Below, in pieces: positions 37,767-55,676 of a DNA stretch of 64,000 nt. The translations under genes were made by a program, and so were the position numbers. This stretch comes from Apoderus coryli (lineage: Eukaryota; Arthropoda; Insecta; Coleoptera; Attelabidae): contig OU452203.1 of assembly GCA_911728435.2 (NCBI GenBank), positions 21,950,134 through 22,014,133 on the forward strand, written 5' to 3'. Position 1 is the first letter of the stretch; each line of letters begins with the position of its first letter. The notes below the pieces were generated by a model, which was not told where the DNA came from, searched no databases, and was given only the letters and a program-made list of their open reading frames with translations.

Positions 37767-40700
37767 ATGGTTGATACCAATTTAAATCATAAAAAACTTG
37801 TTCAAATAATGAGTTCGGGATCTCTACGACCCCGCTATTACGATACGGACAATAGGGCTCAAAGAATAATGTTTCTTGCCAATGATGGCGTTAATTTTAC
37901 TGATCCTTTTCCGGAATTAGTGGGCTACTACAAAGCCAATTCATCCGAATTCCTACAAAAACTCAAATGCATTTTGTGTACCGATGAGACACAGATCCCT
38001 TGTCGTAATATGATATTTCATACATTGGCAAATATACTTCATCATGGAGGGCTCAACAATATCCAGAAACAACACTTGCGGGAAGCAGTGTTTGATTTTA
38101 TCAAGTCTGATGAAGAGTTCTTTGGTTTTATAGAGCGTTTCAGTAGGTTAAATAAAGAACGCACAACCAAGTTTTCAAAATCAGTAAGGAATTTGATTAA
38201 AATGTATTACACGAAAAAAACAGCAGAACAATTAGCTGATTCGTATATGAAGCGCAGGAGTTACAAGAAGTGGTCGCACAAAGATCTTATTAAGCTGGTA
38301 CATCTGGAGAAGAAGGATCCAGGTAGGTTATAATATTTTTATTATTAGTATGAAATTGGTAGAATTACCAATAAAAATATCAAACGCATTTTGTCAAATA
38401 CAGTAGTATATAGTTTTTGAACTATATATTGTTACAAATAACTTCAGTTTACAACTTCTTTTTGTGTTACTTTTAGCATACATGGCTGTGGTGAACTATA
38501 TTCTATTCAATGGCGCTAGAAATGCTGCCGGAATCAAATCAGAGGCTATTAAGATTATTGCGAGTAATCGGGGCAATATTCCCATCTTAACACAAAACCT
38601 ACTGACACTTTTAACACCGCTAAACAACAGCAAAGGTGAAAATTTCACTGAAAAGCTCGACGAACATGAGGTTGTACGCATCCATAACATATTTCACCGC
38701 ATGGAAGAAATTCAACAGTTGCGAAACCCAAAATGTGGTACAGTGAAAGCTACCGATCTCATTCGAAATACGAAAGCAACCATCCACCAGGTAGCCTCGC
38801 ACTTGTGGCGCGATGAATCGGTTTGGCTTAAAGCCTTGCCCAATATGTCCGTACAAGAGATTCTACAGGTTTTGACACGTTTAGCTCGTGAAAAAATCTT
38901 AAACCCGCGCTCGCAGGTGTTACAAGATATTATGGCCTTCATATCGGACCCGGAGGTGATTCGTAAAAGTAAAATACATCCGGTTGAGGTGTTTGTACGG
39001 ATGCAGAATTTCGTAAAAGGTGGCAAGTACGTTTTAGCTATTGAATTAAATGCATTGCAAACCCAGAAATCGTGGAAATCTGGCAACTGTAGAAATTCTT
39101 ATACAGTTTTTCATAAATATTCTTCCAATATTCCATGAACTTACAAGGGCTTGCAATGACAAAGATAACACCATATTAATGCAGATGTTTCCCTCCAATT
39201 AGGCCACGAGATCCAAATCTAATTCAACACCTCAGAAAGAATGAGTCGTTGACCGCTGCCCATATCAGGAGATTGAAAGTACGTAAACCACCAAGTAATT
39301 GTGAAGCATTAATCAAACAATTAGATTTTTGTATGCGAATGGCGTGCCACAATATACAACCGACAAATAAGCGCTACTTCATTACGATCGATGTGTCTAA
39401 ACGGAACTGTATCTCACCCTGTATATCGAATAGGATCTTGACATCCGTTGAAGTTGCTGTTGGTTATGCTATGATACTAATGTTAGTCGAAAAGGAGGTG
39501 ACAGTAAACATATACGTAAACAATCGCATTCGTACCCTCAAATTGGAAAAAGGTAAGGCGATCAAGTAGTGTAGGATCACAGTTTGTTATTACAGTTTGA
39601 CGTATACGAGATGCGCCTTGAAGGCGTCAGGACAAACAACAAAAAAGCGATAGAGATTCCCTTCGCTTCGCTATTTCGTACTTTGTAACCAGATTCGGTA
39701 TTTTCCGTGTCTAGCTGAACATGACCGAAGGGGCGATAGAGAAGCGAATGACAGAGACAACTTGAAAGGTGTTTCTATGATCGTTCTGTCTCAATCTATT
39801 GAATACATGCATAAGTTTTTTATCTTTCTTAATTCAATGACAATAAAATTAAAAGAGGTTAGGTTATGGTTGTTTGTATGATGATTTTCAGGTGATATTA
39901 TTTATTTTTTAGGTAACAATAATTATAATTTATCGCGAAAAAGGTAAGCATTTAATTTAAGACATTTTAACAAATATCATTTTTGAGTGGGATCAAAATT
40001 TATAAACAATGGTAGCAACCTAAGTATGTACCACTTTAAACTGTAAATTATTAATTAGGGATAGATACTTACTTAGCTATGTATGCATAGAGAATTGTAA
40101 TAATATTAGTGCATCTATAAAACAAATCATAGGTCTTTATTTAGAGAAAAATGTTGAATAAAACGCCTATCATCATGTAGACTAAATCCTTTTTCTAGCT
40201 CTATTTTCATGAATTCTTGCTATATTTTCGATTTTGTTACAAGAAATCTTTGCAGTGGCAACATTTTTAACAATCACATATACAACGCTTTTTCTAAAAC
40301 CAAATAAACAACTACTAAACACTATCAATCTATTAAGATTAAGCCCAAAATACAAAGTAAAATAAACAAAGGAAATGTGAGGTTAATGTCAATTAAATAT
40401 CTTCTTATTATCGTAGTTTTTCATGGCTTTAAGCAAATTTGTCCTATGTTTTCTAGACGCTTAATAGTATTTTCTCTGTCCGAAACACGAAACTTGTCGT
40501 ACTATTACCGAGGCTAAGGACATTGTGTTTATTATAATAAACACAATGCTAAGGATTCGCTTATAGAGTACCGTTAATGAAGTAATAGCGATCCTTATCG
40601 CTTGCTTATTCTCTATCCTTAAAATTCATATTACAGAGTGCCGCTCCTGGGAACACTTCATTGGTTAGTTTTGAAACAGTAGTTATTGCGCGACAGCTGT

Positions 40701-41614
40701 TCAAAGTGGTCAGTGGTCACATTTTGACTTATAATAATTGACAGTTGTTAAGCGCCATTTTGAACTGGAAATAGAAGATTTTATGCCCAAGTTTTAAATT
40801 GCATTGCAAGACGTTCTCGCAGTTTTTTTCTGAATGTTTTGCAAAGCTACAATAGCGGCCCGAATTTATAATGGACGTTATCCTGCGAGGCGTTACCCTG
40901 ATCCTCGAACCATCAGAAGATTAAGCAGACGTCATAATTCAGTGACATTTGATTTGCATTACATACGAGGGCAATAATACATAAAAAAAAGCCTTACAGA
41001 AAATGCAACATATTAGTTTTTCACCCTGTATTTTGAAAACAGCTGTAGATATTTTGCATATCAAAACAAAAACTAAAAGAGAATAAAATTGCTCAATTTT
41101 TGTCCACTCTAACTGAACACTGAATTAATGATTAATCTTTGATTAAGGTGTTACTTTTATGTGCAGATGCCACATTTGCTGCAAATGCAAATAAAGCGAT
41201 CTGGAACAAAGAGGATGAGGTGGTTTATTATGCACCTATAGATTGGGCAATAGAAAATCACAAAGAAGTCGATGTTTTTATAAATTTCGTCAATAACGAT
41301 CACTTGGTGGGAGGTGATGGTGTGGTAAAGTTGAATTCCTATAAGCAATTGATGAAATTACCTGAAACAAAGTAAGTTAGTTTAATCACTGTTGTATTCA
41401 CGACAATTAACTTTTACAACTCGCATAATGAACTTTATGAATTGCTTGTTACATAATGTAACGTTATTGTACCCGTTTCAGATTGGTTAATTTCTGTGTT
41501 AATGCCTACAAACCAGATACAAATACACAGAATGAGCCCTACTACATGGAAGTGTTCGGGTTCGGTGTCGACGCGTTCAAAGCTGTTGATAATTTTTGTC
41601 GTGATTTGAAATAA
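37767..41614 (+). CDS. RO60: 60-kDa SS-A/Ro ribonucleoprotein (TROVE-domain Ro60)
   Basis: Ro60 is a ring-shaped protein that binds misfolded small RNAs and Y RNAs. Five exons, 37767-38322, 38477-39026, 39203-39552, 41167-41371 and 41482-41614, join in frame to 597 residues, against about 540 in vertebrates. ATG 37767 (AAAAATGG) is chosen because the upstream open sequence lacks an ATG. TROVE-domain evidence: AQRIMFLANDG near the N-terminus, YKKWSHKDLIKLVHLEKKDP at about residue 170, and SKIHPVEVFVRMQNFVKGGK near 360. The C-terminal von Willebrand A fold begins at RYFITIDVSKRNC, about residue 416. The equivalent position in vertebrates is DVSASM, a metal-ion (MIDAS) site; here DxSxS has become DVSKR and the following GGTD-type loop is also changed. 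Intron 3 (1.6 kb) is the only long intron and contains a perfect palindrome. The family call is firm; RNA binding is inferred. Confidence 0.92.
40521..40548. repeat. Perfect 28-bp palindrome in Ro60 intron 3
   Basis: CATTGTGTTTATTA is followed directly by its exact complement TAATAAACACAATG, and the flanks (CTAAGGA / GCTAAGG) show a short direct repeat. It may mark the footprint or core of a small inserted element. No function is implied. Confidence 0.8.
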
Positions 41615-43441
41615 TAAATAAGGAAAATCTATTTAAACTATTAATTGCTACTAATATTGTGATCTTTTTTATTTTCTATAAATTAATTTATTTCACAGTT
41701 TATACTATTATTTATTATAGGGTATTGTTTATTTAATAAACCAATCATTGTGTTAATACTGCTCTCTGTACTACTGCCATTAGTAGGTAAGGCAACGTAC
41801 CTATTAAATTAAAAATAAATTATATACAGCCTTATAGCTTTATTACGAGTATTAATTAAAATTGTAAGCCTTAATGTTATTACAATAATTATAAAATTAA
41901 ATTTTTTTTATTAGTGGATTGTGTTAATTTAATTAAAGAGTATTATCTTTTATTTTACACTAACATTTAGTTAAATCACTATTGTATTGTTAAAATATAC
42001 ACTCAGTTATTGTTTCAGTGTTTTATTTTGATTATAATTATTCTATAGAGCTGTAATACTGGCATTTTTTAATTCCAATTATTGTACAAGTAAATACTTA
42101 CTTGTAAGTATGGGACCTTACAAAATTAACAGCTATTTGCACCTCTTACACTTCAGTAAGTTCCAGGACAAAATAAGGAAGCTTCTTTATTCTATGGTTC
42201 CAATTGGCGCTAAGTGGGGCTTAATAGCTTAAGCATTGTCTTTAATAAAGACAATAGCTTAAGTATGACCGCTTCAAATAGTGGTTGACAGTTGTATACT
42301 TACTTAACCTAAAAGGCCAATGACAAATGACAGGCTCATTATTCTTTTTACAATACAAACACAAGAACGCTGGCCGAATGCTTAATGACGCAAGTGGTGA
42401 AAAGAAGAATAGCAAGTGAGATGAGTTGCATGTTATCATATCTGAGCTAAATTGTAGACGAAAAATACGTATTATAACCGGTATGTATTAACAGGGGTTA
42501 ACCTCCCATTTTGAGTTTAAATGTCTTATTTAACATTCAACCTTGTAAAAGGTATGTACGTTTAAAACAACTGAGTGGAAGTTGCTGATATTTGATTAAA
42601 AGATATCGCTTAATATGTCAATGGTAGTAGAGTTGCAAGTAAAAATATACAAGCCATTAACGACACTACGGATACAACAAAGACTATAAAATTGCAGAAT
42701 GCTCTATTCATAGTAGAATGTCCTCTCGAAAATACTTTGGTGCAGACTTATAAACTGTAATAAAATCCCGAATAAAAATAGAATAAGAGATAGGGTCGTC
42801 ATTACAAACAATACAAGTCTTGATTCGAATTCAATAAAAGAATAAACACAAACTACAATACTTATAAAGTACACAGAATATTACTTTTCGAACCGATATT
42901 AGGTACTAGCTTAGGCAACCCAAAATTCATTAATATAAATATTAAATACCAAACGTTTGTTTTAATAATATTAAAACAATAATTTAATCCAAAAAAGATA
43001 ACAGAAATGATTAGAAATTATATGATACACGTAATTTTATAAGATACACGTAACATTATGGATACAATTACACACAGCGTTATTACCTAGTCGAGTTATT
43101 AATAACAATATTTATCTATTTATCGATCTACACAATAAAAAATTGCATTATGCATTAGTAAGCGTTATGTTATCTCTCAGTTGCCAAAAAGGTAAAAAAG
43201 TCGTTCAAAATAATTATCATAATAATTATTAACACTACAGCAAATTGTATCAAATCTATGCATATCAAAATATATGAAGTTAGCAACGTGTAACGAGCGA
43301 ACATCAGGTCCTCAGACGACCAGTGACCAGTGACGGCAGACAAGGTTTGATGGCAGCGGACAAGTGTTTAGTTTAGTGTTTTTAATTATATTAATAAATA
43401 AAACAATAATTAAGTCGTTGTGTTTTAATTAATATATCATA
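41615..43441. other. Intergenic between Ro60 and the mannosidase
   Basis: AT-rich 1.8 kb. It must contain the Ro60 3' end (AATAAA is seen at 41613-41618 and several later places) and the promoter of mannosidase form A. The last 150 bp before ATG 43442 is less AT-rich (GACGACCAGTGACCAGTGAC at about 43314), fitting a transcription start region. Confidence 0.5.
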
Positions 43442-50123
<6,682 letters not shown>

Positions 50124-50680
50124 TACCTAGAAAGTAACTAAATATCTTCAATTTATGAAGAGTTAATAACAAAAATGGGTTGTAAAATAACTGTTTAATT
50201 AAATTCTAGAAGAAAACGTCATTGTGTGTATTTAAAATGATTGCGCGCGTGAATTATGTGAATATACAATCTTTATTAAAACGAACGATATTTTAACTAC
50301 AAAAATTGACATTTGCTGCAATTTGACAGTTGTACGTTGAATTTAATGACTTACGTCCAATGTCAATAATAACAGCAAAATTTTGGTTCTTGTACTCCTT
50401 AAAAAAAAGAAGACTGAGATTAATGAGAAAATATCGTTTCTTTTAAAGTTAGGTATGTTAATTTTTTTTATATTGTTTTGTAAATAATTTATTAGAGATT
50501 AAAAATATTTATATATAAGTAAATAATAGATAAATTAAATAATTACATACTTAAGGTTTTTGTATATATTAGTTTGAACTAGATGTAAGTAGACTAATAA
50601 ATAATAAATTATTATGAAAAAAAAAATAAATTAGGGAAAATAATAAATAAATATTACACTTTAAATGTATAGTTTTATTT
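50124..50680. other. 3' region of the mannosidase, AT-rich
   Basis: Expected 3' untranslated sequence of the mannosidase, followed by AT-rich DNA with AATAAA-type signals near 50598-50606 and 50645-50650. Nothing else is seen. Confidence 0.5.
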
Positions 50681-50691
50681 CAGGGATACAA

Positions 50692-50985
50692 AAATCACAA
50701 TTCATCATGAAAGGGATTTGAAGTCACTGGCACTGACGCCTTTTCCTTTGTCTGTTTCGGGTGTATAAACAGAACTTCAGCCTCTCGAGTGTCCATTGTT
50801 TGAACGGCTTCTTTAGTTGAGCTATTTTGTAAAAGGAATGCTCGCATAAACGCACGTTCCTTTTCCACATTTTACAGAACAATTTTGAAAGTGTCTCGTC
50901 CTTTAAATCGGATGAGGTGATTATGTCAGACAAACCCAGCTCATCGAAGTTGTAGAGGATAAGGATAACGCCTACTGACTATAAA
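50692..50985 (-). pseudogene. Unassigned exon-like coding sequence, apparently frame-broken
   Basis: On the minus strand a TTTATTTATAG acceptor at about 50981 is followed by an open frame, LYNFDELGLSDIITSSDLKD and onward. After ETLSKLF, near 50880, the better protein-like frame becomes another one, reading NVEKERAFMRAFLLQNSSTK then EAVQTMDTREAEVLFIHP, ending NPFHDEL and a stop at about 50692. Reading both as one protein needs a one-base shift, so this is either a decayed gene piece or two alternative reading frames. It sits just downstream of the PPP6C stop on the same strand. I do not recognise the protein. Confidence 0.4.
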
Positions 50986-51038
50986 TAAATAACACAACCT
51001 AACTTATTATTTATTTATTAAAAATACAATAATTATAT

Positions 51039-52129
51039 TTATAAAAAATATGGAGTTATGTTTCGACTGGGTATAACCCGTTCATTATCAGGCACAGCAC
51101 TAAATATAATCGGTTCACCTTTATCGCTAGTTTTAAACTCTAGAATACTGGCTACATTCCCACAACGATAACAATAATTGGGGGCAGACCACACTGTTAC
51201 TAATTTATCGTTAAACATATATTTATATCCTAAAAAAAGAACATTATTGTAAGCCTTATAAAAACAATAAATATTTACTTACCTTCATGTACTAATTGAT
51301 GTGCACGACAAATTAATGATAATCCGTTAATTTCCATAAAATCTTCCGTTACTCTAGCTCCGAATAAGTACCCTGCTCCCCGGGGACTGGTAGCCCTAAA
51401 ACACCCCAAAAATTGCAATATCAACAACACTCACACAACTAATTTTTAACAAGCATCTTACCATGCCTCTACCTCCTCAGGATCGGACCAAACTAGGTCA
51501 CAAAAGGCTCCTTTATGTGGAATCTCTTGATTCCTTTCTAATACACGGATTTGATCTAACGTTTTAATTTCAGGACTTAAGCCACCATGCACGCACAAAA
51601 TCTTCTCATCAATCAACTAAAACATAATTATTTATATATTTAATTCTTTCCCTCTAGCCCTCAAAGCACTTACTGCGGCTATTGTAAGTAAATCGAAAAC
51701 ACTACAACAATATTTCCATGCGTTAACATTCCCATATTTTGTTAAACACTCATCATAGAAACCATACACTTGTGTTATTTGCCGTGTTTCGTGGTTCCCG
51801 CGTAGTAGAGTTATCTTGTTTGGGTACTTGGCTTTCAACGTAAGAAGTCTGGTGAAGGATTCCAAACTGTAGTACCCTCGATCGACGAAATCACCGAGGA
51901 ATATGTAGTTAGTATCCGGGACTTGTCCCCCCTGGCGGAAGAGCTCCTCTAAATCGTAGAACTGTCCGTGGATATCGCCGCAAACAGTTACTGGAGTTGA
52001 GACAGGTTGGATATTTGATTCTTCGAGAAGAATGTTTGAAACAATGTCGCAGAGTTTTTTCAGATCGTGTTCAGGTAAGTATTTACATTGTTTCGCCGTG
52101 TCGATCCAATTGTCGAGTTCTGAAGTCAT
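51039..52129 (-). CDS. PPP6C: Serine/threonine protein phosphatase 6 catalytic subunit
   Basis: PP6 is a PP2A-family metallophosphatase acting with SAPS/ANKRD subunits in cell-cycle and NF-kappaB control. Four exons (minus), 52129-51674, 51616-51462, 51395-51283 and 51229-51039, give 304 residues; human PPP6C has 305. I chose the second in-frame ATG (MTSELDNW) because it fits the family length; an upstream ATG at 52141 would add four residues. Metal-binding motifs are intact: [11 protein letters not shown] (GDxHG), [12 protein letters not shown] (GDxxDRG), [11 protein letters not shown] (GNHE), and later VHGGLSP and [25 protein letters not shown] and the C-terminal TPYFL complete it. [21 protein letters not shown] sequence (here IQPVSTPV) and QVYGFYDEC distinguish PP6 from PP2A and PP4. 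The gene is divergent from SNX4; the two start codons are 1.44 kb apart with a hAT-type insertion between them. Confidence 0.97.
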
Positions 52130-52636
52130 TTTTTTTGTCAATAAAAATGTTTTTATTTAAAATTTAAAAGTTATTTTGGTTAAACAAAAGTTTGTTGACA
52201 TTTTAGTCTTATTAAAATGACAAAGAAAAATGTCATAGCAATTAGTTTTGTCACTGACAATTTTGACTTTTGACAATTAACTGCAACCCTGAGCACAGAA
52301 TATGCTAATACAGAACAGTTCAACATCACGAAATCTGTTTTGTGTAGGCATTTGTCTTTATAAAGACAATCAACAACAATTCTAGTGGTGTCAAATGAAC
52401 AATAAAAATACTAATTTACCATTTGTTCGTTTGTTTTGTTTAATTTGTGCGTAAAAAACATTAATAACAAATTCAATATTAAAAAACAGTTTGGTGTATA
52501 TTGACCATGTCCTTATTTCGACGGTGAGTCGCTGGCGTTAGGTGGTGACGCTAAGTTCACAGTAGCCAAATACAGACAGACCATAAACCAGAGATAAAAC
52601 GCCTTTGACAAGAAAAGAGAGTCTGACACAAACACC

Positions 52637-53458
52637 TAGGGATGGCAAAATAAATAAATATATCGATATATTGAATCAAAAGATATATCGAAACTATATA
52701 TCGATATACTCGATGTATCGAATGAAAAATATCGATATTTTATATATATCGATATATTTGCTACATTTTTATTTTAGAGTGGATTGTAGTTGTAAATAAA
52801 CTTCAAATTTTAAAGATTCAAATAATGAAATAAAATAGTATTCATTCAAATTTATTTGCCTGAAAATACATAATATGCATTCCAAACAAACGTAAGAATA
52901 TTTGTTAGAAAGAATTACATTAGGTTAGATCAATTAATTCAAAATTTTCTGGAACAGACCTTAGAAATAATAATTTTGATAATCTATTTCCAGTTAGACG
53001 ATTTCGATTTTTTGTTGTGTGCGTCGACTGCTACGGCAACACAACAAGGACCTTTTAGTTTTAAACCTGTGTATGTAAGCTGCTTTCTTTTGCTACTGAT
53101 TTCAGGATCCAAACGCGTTTGGATTCACATGTTCTTTCGCTAAAAACGCATTTTCTGATTCATCCCCACTTTAGCGCCCATCACGATCCGGATAAGTAAT
53201 CCCCTTGCCTCTTTTAAGTAAACTTATCGAGCCTTCAGAAATCCAACAAATCCTGATTAATAAATCCGGATCAAGAAAACTAGCGAAAGAAAGCAGCTGT
53301 AGCAGATACATTTATCTTGATAATGTACCGATATATCGTGTTGTATATATCGATATTTGTTTCGATATATCGAAAGAAATATATCGATTAAAATATATCG
53401 ATATATTAAAAAAATATATCGATATTTTTAATATATCGATATATCGTTGCCATCCCTA
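52637..53458. mobile_element. hAT-type miniature element with 8-bp target duplication
   Basis: The ends are TAGGGATGGCA at 52637 and its complement TGCCATCCCTA ending at 53458. The 8-bp sequence CAAACACC flanks both sides (52629-52636 and 53459-53466), as expected for hAT transposition. Both subterminal regions (about 52658-52765 and 53320-53450) are packed with palindromic ATATCGATAT-like motifs. The interior (53040-53310) forms a second inverted pair, AAGCTGCTTTCTTTTGCTA at about 53079 against TAGCGAAAGAAAGCAGCTG at about 53281. No transposase frame is present, so it must be non-autonomous. It sits between the divergent PPP6C and SNX4 genes, ending 113 bp before the SNX4 start codon. Confidence 0.92.
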
Positions 53459-53571
53459 CAAACACCTCAATTGAGGTTATGTATTATTTGAATTGATAAT
53501 ATTTATATTTACGTTTTCATTTCATAGTGTTTTACATTAAATTCAAAAATTAAATAAGAAATAGGTACACG

Positions 53572-55035
53572 ATGGATTCCAATAATACAGATACTATAGA
53601 AAACAATCACAACGACACAATTTTAAATCATTTAGAAATATCAGTTTCTGAATCTGAGAAACGGAACACTAATACATTGAATTTACGGGATTACTACACA
53701 GTGTATTTGATTGAAACTAAGTACGAAACTTATCTTAATAGCTTTATATTCGAACTGCAATTTCCTACGTGTATAAATGGCCTTTGTGTGCCAATTTGTA
53801 TTACTTATTATGTACTAGGCATAAGTAGGGCTTTAAATTGTGTTTTCTTTTCAGAGTGACTGATTCGAGCTTCAAGAGTGATTCAAATGCGAAATTAACT
53901 ACAGTTTGGAGACGATACACTGAGTTTGAACAATTACGGGATTATTTATCGATTACATATCCGTACATAGTTCTACCACCCTTACCAGAGAAAAAAGTAA
54001 TGTTTGGCTGGCAAAAAATTTCCAACGACACCTTCGATCCAAATTTTATCGACCGCAGACGCGCGGGTCTCGAAAACTTCCTGCTACGCATCGCCGCACA
54101 TCCCTTTTTATGCTGGGACAAGCATTTCATCGATTTCCTCAGAAATGAAGTCATCACTTCTCATTCACGTCAGCCAATACGCCAGATGTCACTATTGCGT
54201 TTGACAACCAAGGCAAGTGATGTAAGATTTGAGGGATTTGCTGCGTATAGTGTCCTTTTGCAGAACAATTTAAACAATTTGTTGAAAGCTCGTTGTCGGG
54301 TGGCAGAGAAGCGGTACAATGTGCATAAGTTGCACGCAAACTACGGGCGAGTGTTCAGCGAGTGGAGTGTCATTGAGAAGGAGGGTAGTGATGGAGATGG
54401 GTTGCAGAAAACTGGGCATTATTTGGACTCGTTGGCATCGTTTATTGATGCTGCATTGGAGGACGAAGAATTATTGGCCGATCAGTTGAAGGAGTACTTG
54501 TTTTTCGCACAATCGCTGCAGGTGAATGTAGTTCGAAAGGGCATATTAAAATTATGCATTTTTTTCGTTTATACCTCTTTCAGAATGTGTGTAAAAACCA
54601 CGATAACCTCCAAATGCAATTAGAACAAGCTGAAGGGAATGTAACCAACAAAAACACGGAAAAGTCTCGCGTATCACAAGGAAAAAGCGGTGGACTGATT
54701 GTTCGGCTATTTGGGGCCGTCGATACTGAGGAGGTGCGCGAAGGAAAACTAAATGCGCTCGAATCCCAGATTGACGAGGCAGTAGAAAATGTAAATAAGA
54801 CTAAACAGGATTTAAGGTTAGTTTGTGGTTAAAGTACTGCCTTAAAACTATTGATTTTCAAATATCTTGTAGTGAATTTACTTCAAAGTCTTTAGAAGAT
54901 ATTGAGCGGTTTCACAGGCAGAAAGATGTGGATTTAAGGGCTACTCTAGCTGATTATGCGGGGCTGCAGTTAAAGACTGCTAAAAAAGGTCTGCAGACTT
55001 GGACACAAATCAGAGAGTGCTTGCAATCACTTTAA
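53572..55035 (+). CDS. SNX4: Sorting nexin-4 (SNX4)
   Basis: SNX4 is a PX-BAR protein that binds PI3P on early and recycling endosomes and returns cargo such as the transferrin receptor; it also supports autophagy. Four exons, 53572-53720, 53855-54521, 54584-54816 and 54873-55035, join in frame to 403 residues (human 450). After a 20-residue acidic lead, ILNHLEISVSESEKR and YYTVYLIETK open the PX domain. TVWRRYTEFEQLRDYL has the lipid-contact RRYxEF motif, VLPPLPEKK is the proline loop, and DRRRAGLENFLLRIAAHPFL the last helix with the conserved basic residues. The rest is a BAR domain: VHKLHANYGRVFSEWS, LADQLKEYLFFAQSLQ, a coiled segment with LIVRLFGAVDTEEVRE, and the terminal IERFHRQKDVDLRATLADYA. 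A hAT-type insertion lies just upstream, possibly within the promoter. Confidence 0.95.
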
Positions 55036-55079
55036 AAATAAATTATTGTAAATTATTTAAATATAAGTATTTATTGAAA

Positions 55080-55515
55080 TGGTTTTGGTTTTATTTGTGC
55101 ATTTATATAAATTTAATACCATGTGGAATTTATCTGAGCGAAAGACTGAATATTTGCGAAATTTTACAAACCGAAAATTGTCCCTTCGAGCTTCATCGGA
55201 TGATGTTTTTGTTGAAGCTTCTATTACCTTTTCAATAATTGGAAGTTGGCAAAAATATGTCCTGTTTACAATCCCGGTCATGCTAATCGTATAAAAAATT
55301 AACGCCCTATTTCTATAGTGCACAACTTCTCTAAGGTTTTTAATCAAGTAAGGCATCTTATCTCTACAGATGAACATGGATCCTATCAGACGCTCCACAT
55401 CTACTAATCTGGGTCAGTTTTGCCAGCAAGTCTATTCAGTTCTGGGTGAGGGTCTTGATGTCTTTACCGATTTTTTTTCAAAGCTTTCGATCGGCTGGAC
55501 CACGGAATAATGAAA
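55080..55515 (+). mobile_element. Non-LTR reverse transcriptase relic between SNX4 and MOK
   Basis: The plus strand, in shifting frames, reads KLAKICPVYNPGHANRIKN then RPISIVHNFSKVF (about 55310; the preceding codon is a stop where Tyr is usual). TNLGQFCQQVYSVLGEGLDV follows, then TDF, a frame shift, and SKAFDRLDHGIMK at about 55476. The order matches the fingers and first palm motif, with its catalytic Asp in TDFSKAFDRLDH, of Jockey-type RTs. The remaining domains are absent. It is an old fragment in the 0.64-kb gap between the two genes. Confidence 0.75.
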
Positions 55516-55676
55516 TAATAATAATGGGCCACATTTTAACTCTTCAAAATAAAAAAGGTACAATCCTGTATAAAGTTAATTTGGCATATTATATAAACAA
55601 TAATGTGTCAAAATTTTGTAATAAAAACACAGTTTTCCTTTTTTAAAATTTTATTTTAAACGTTTAATATTCCATT

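Noticed and set aside
53572..53859. 95-codon frame continuing past SNX4 exon 1
   Set aside because: It reads through the GTACGA donor at 53721 into intron; the spliced form matches SNX4.
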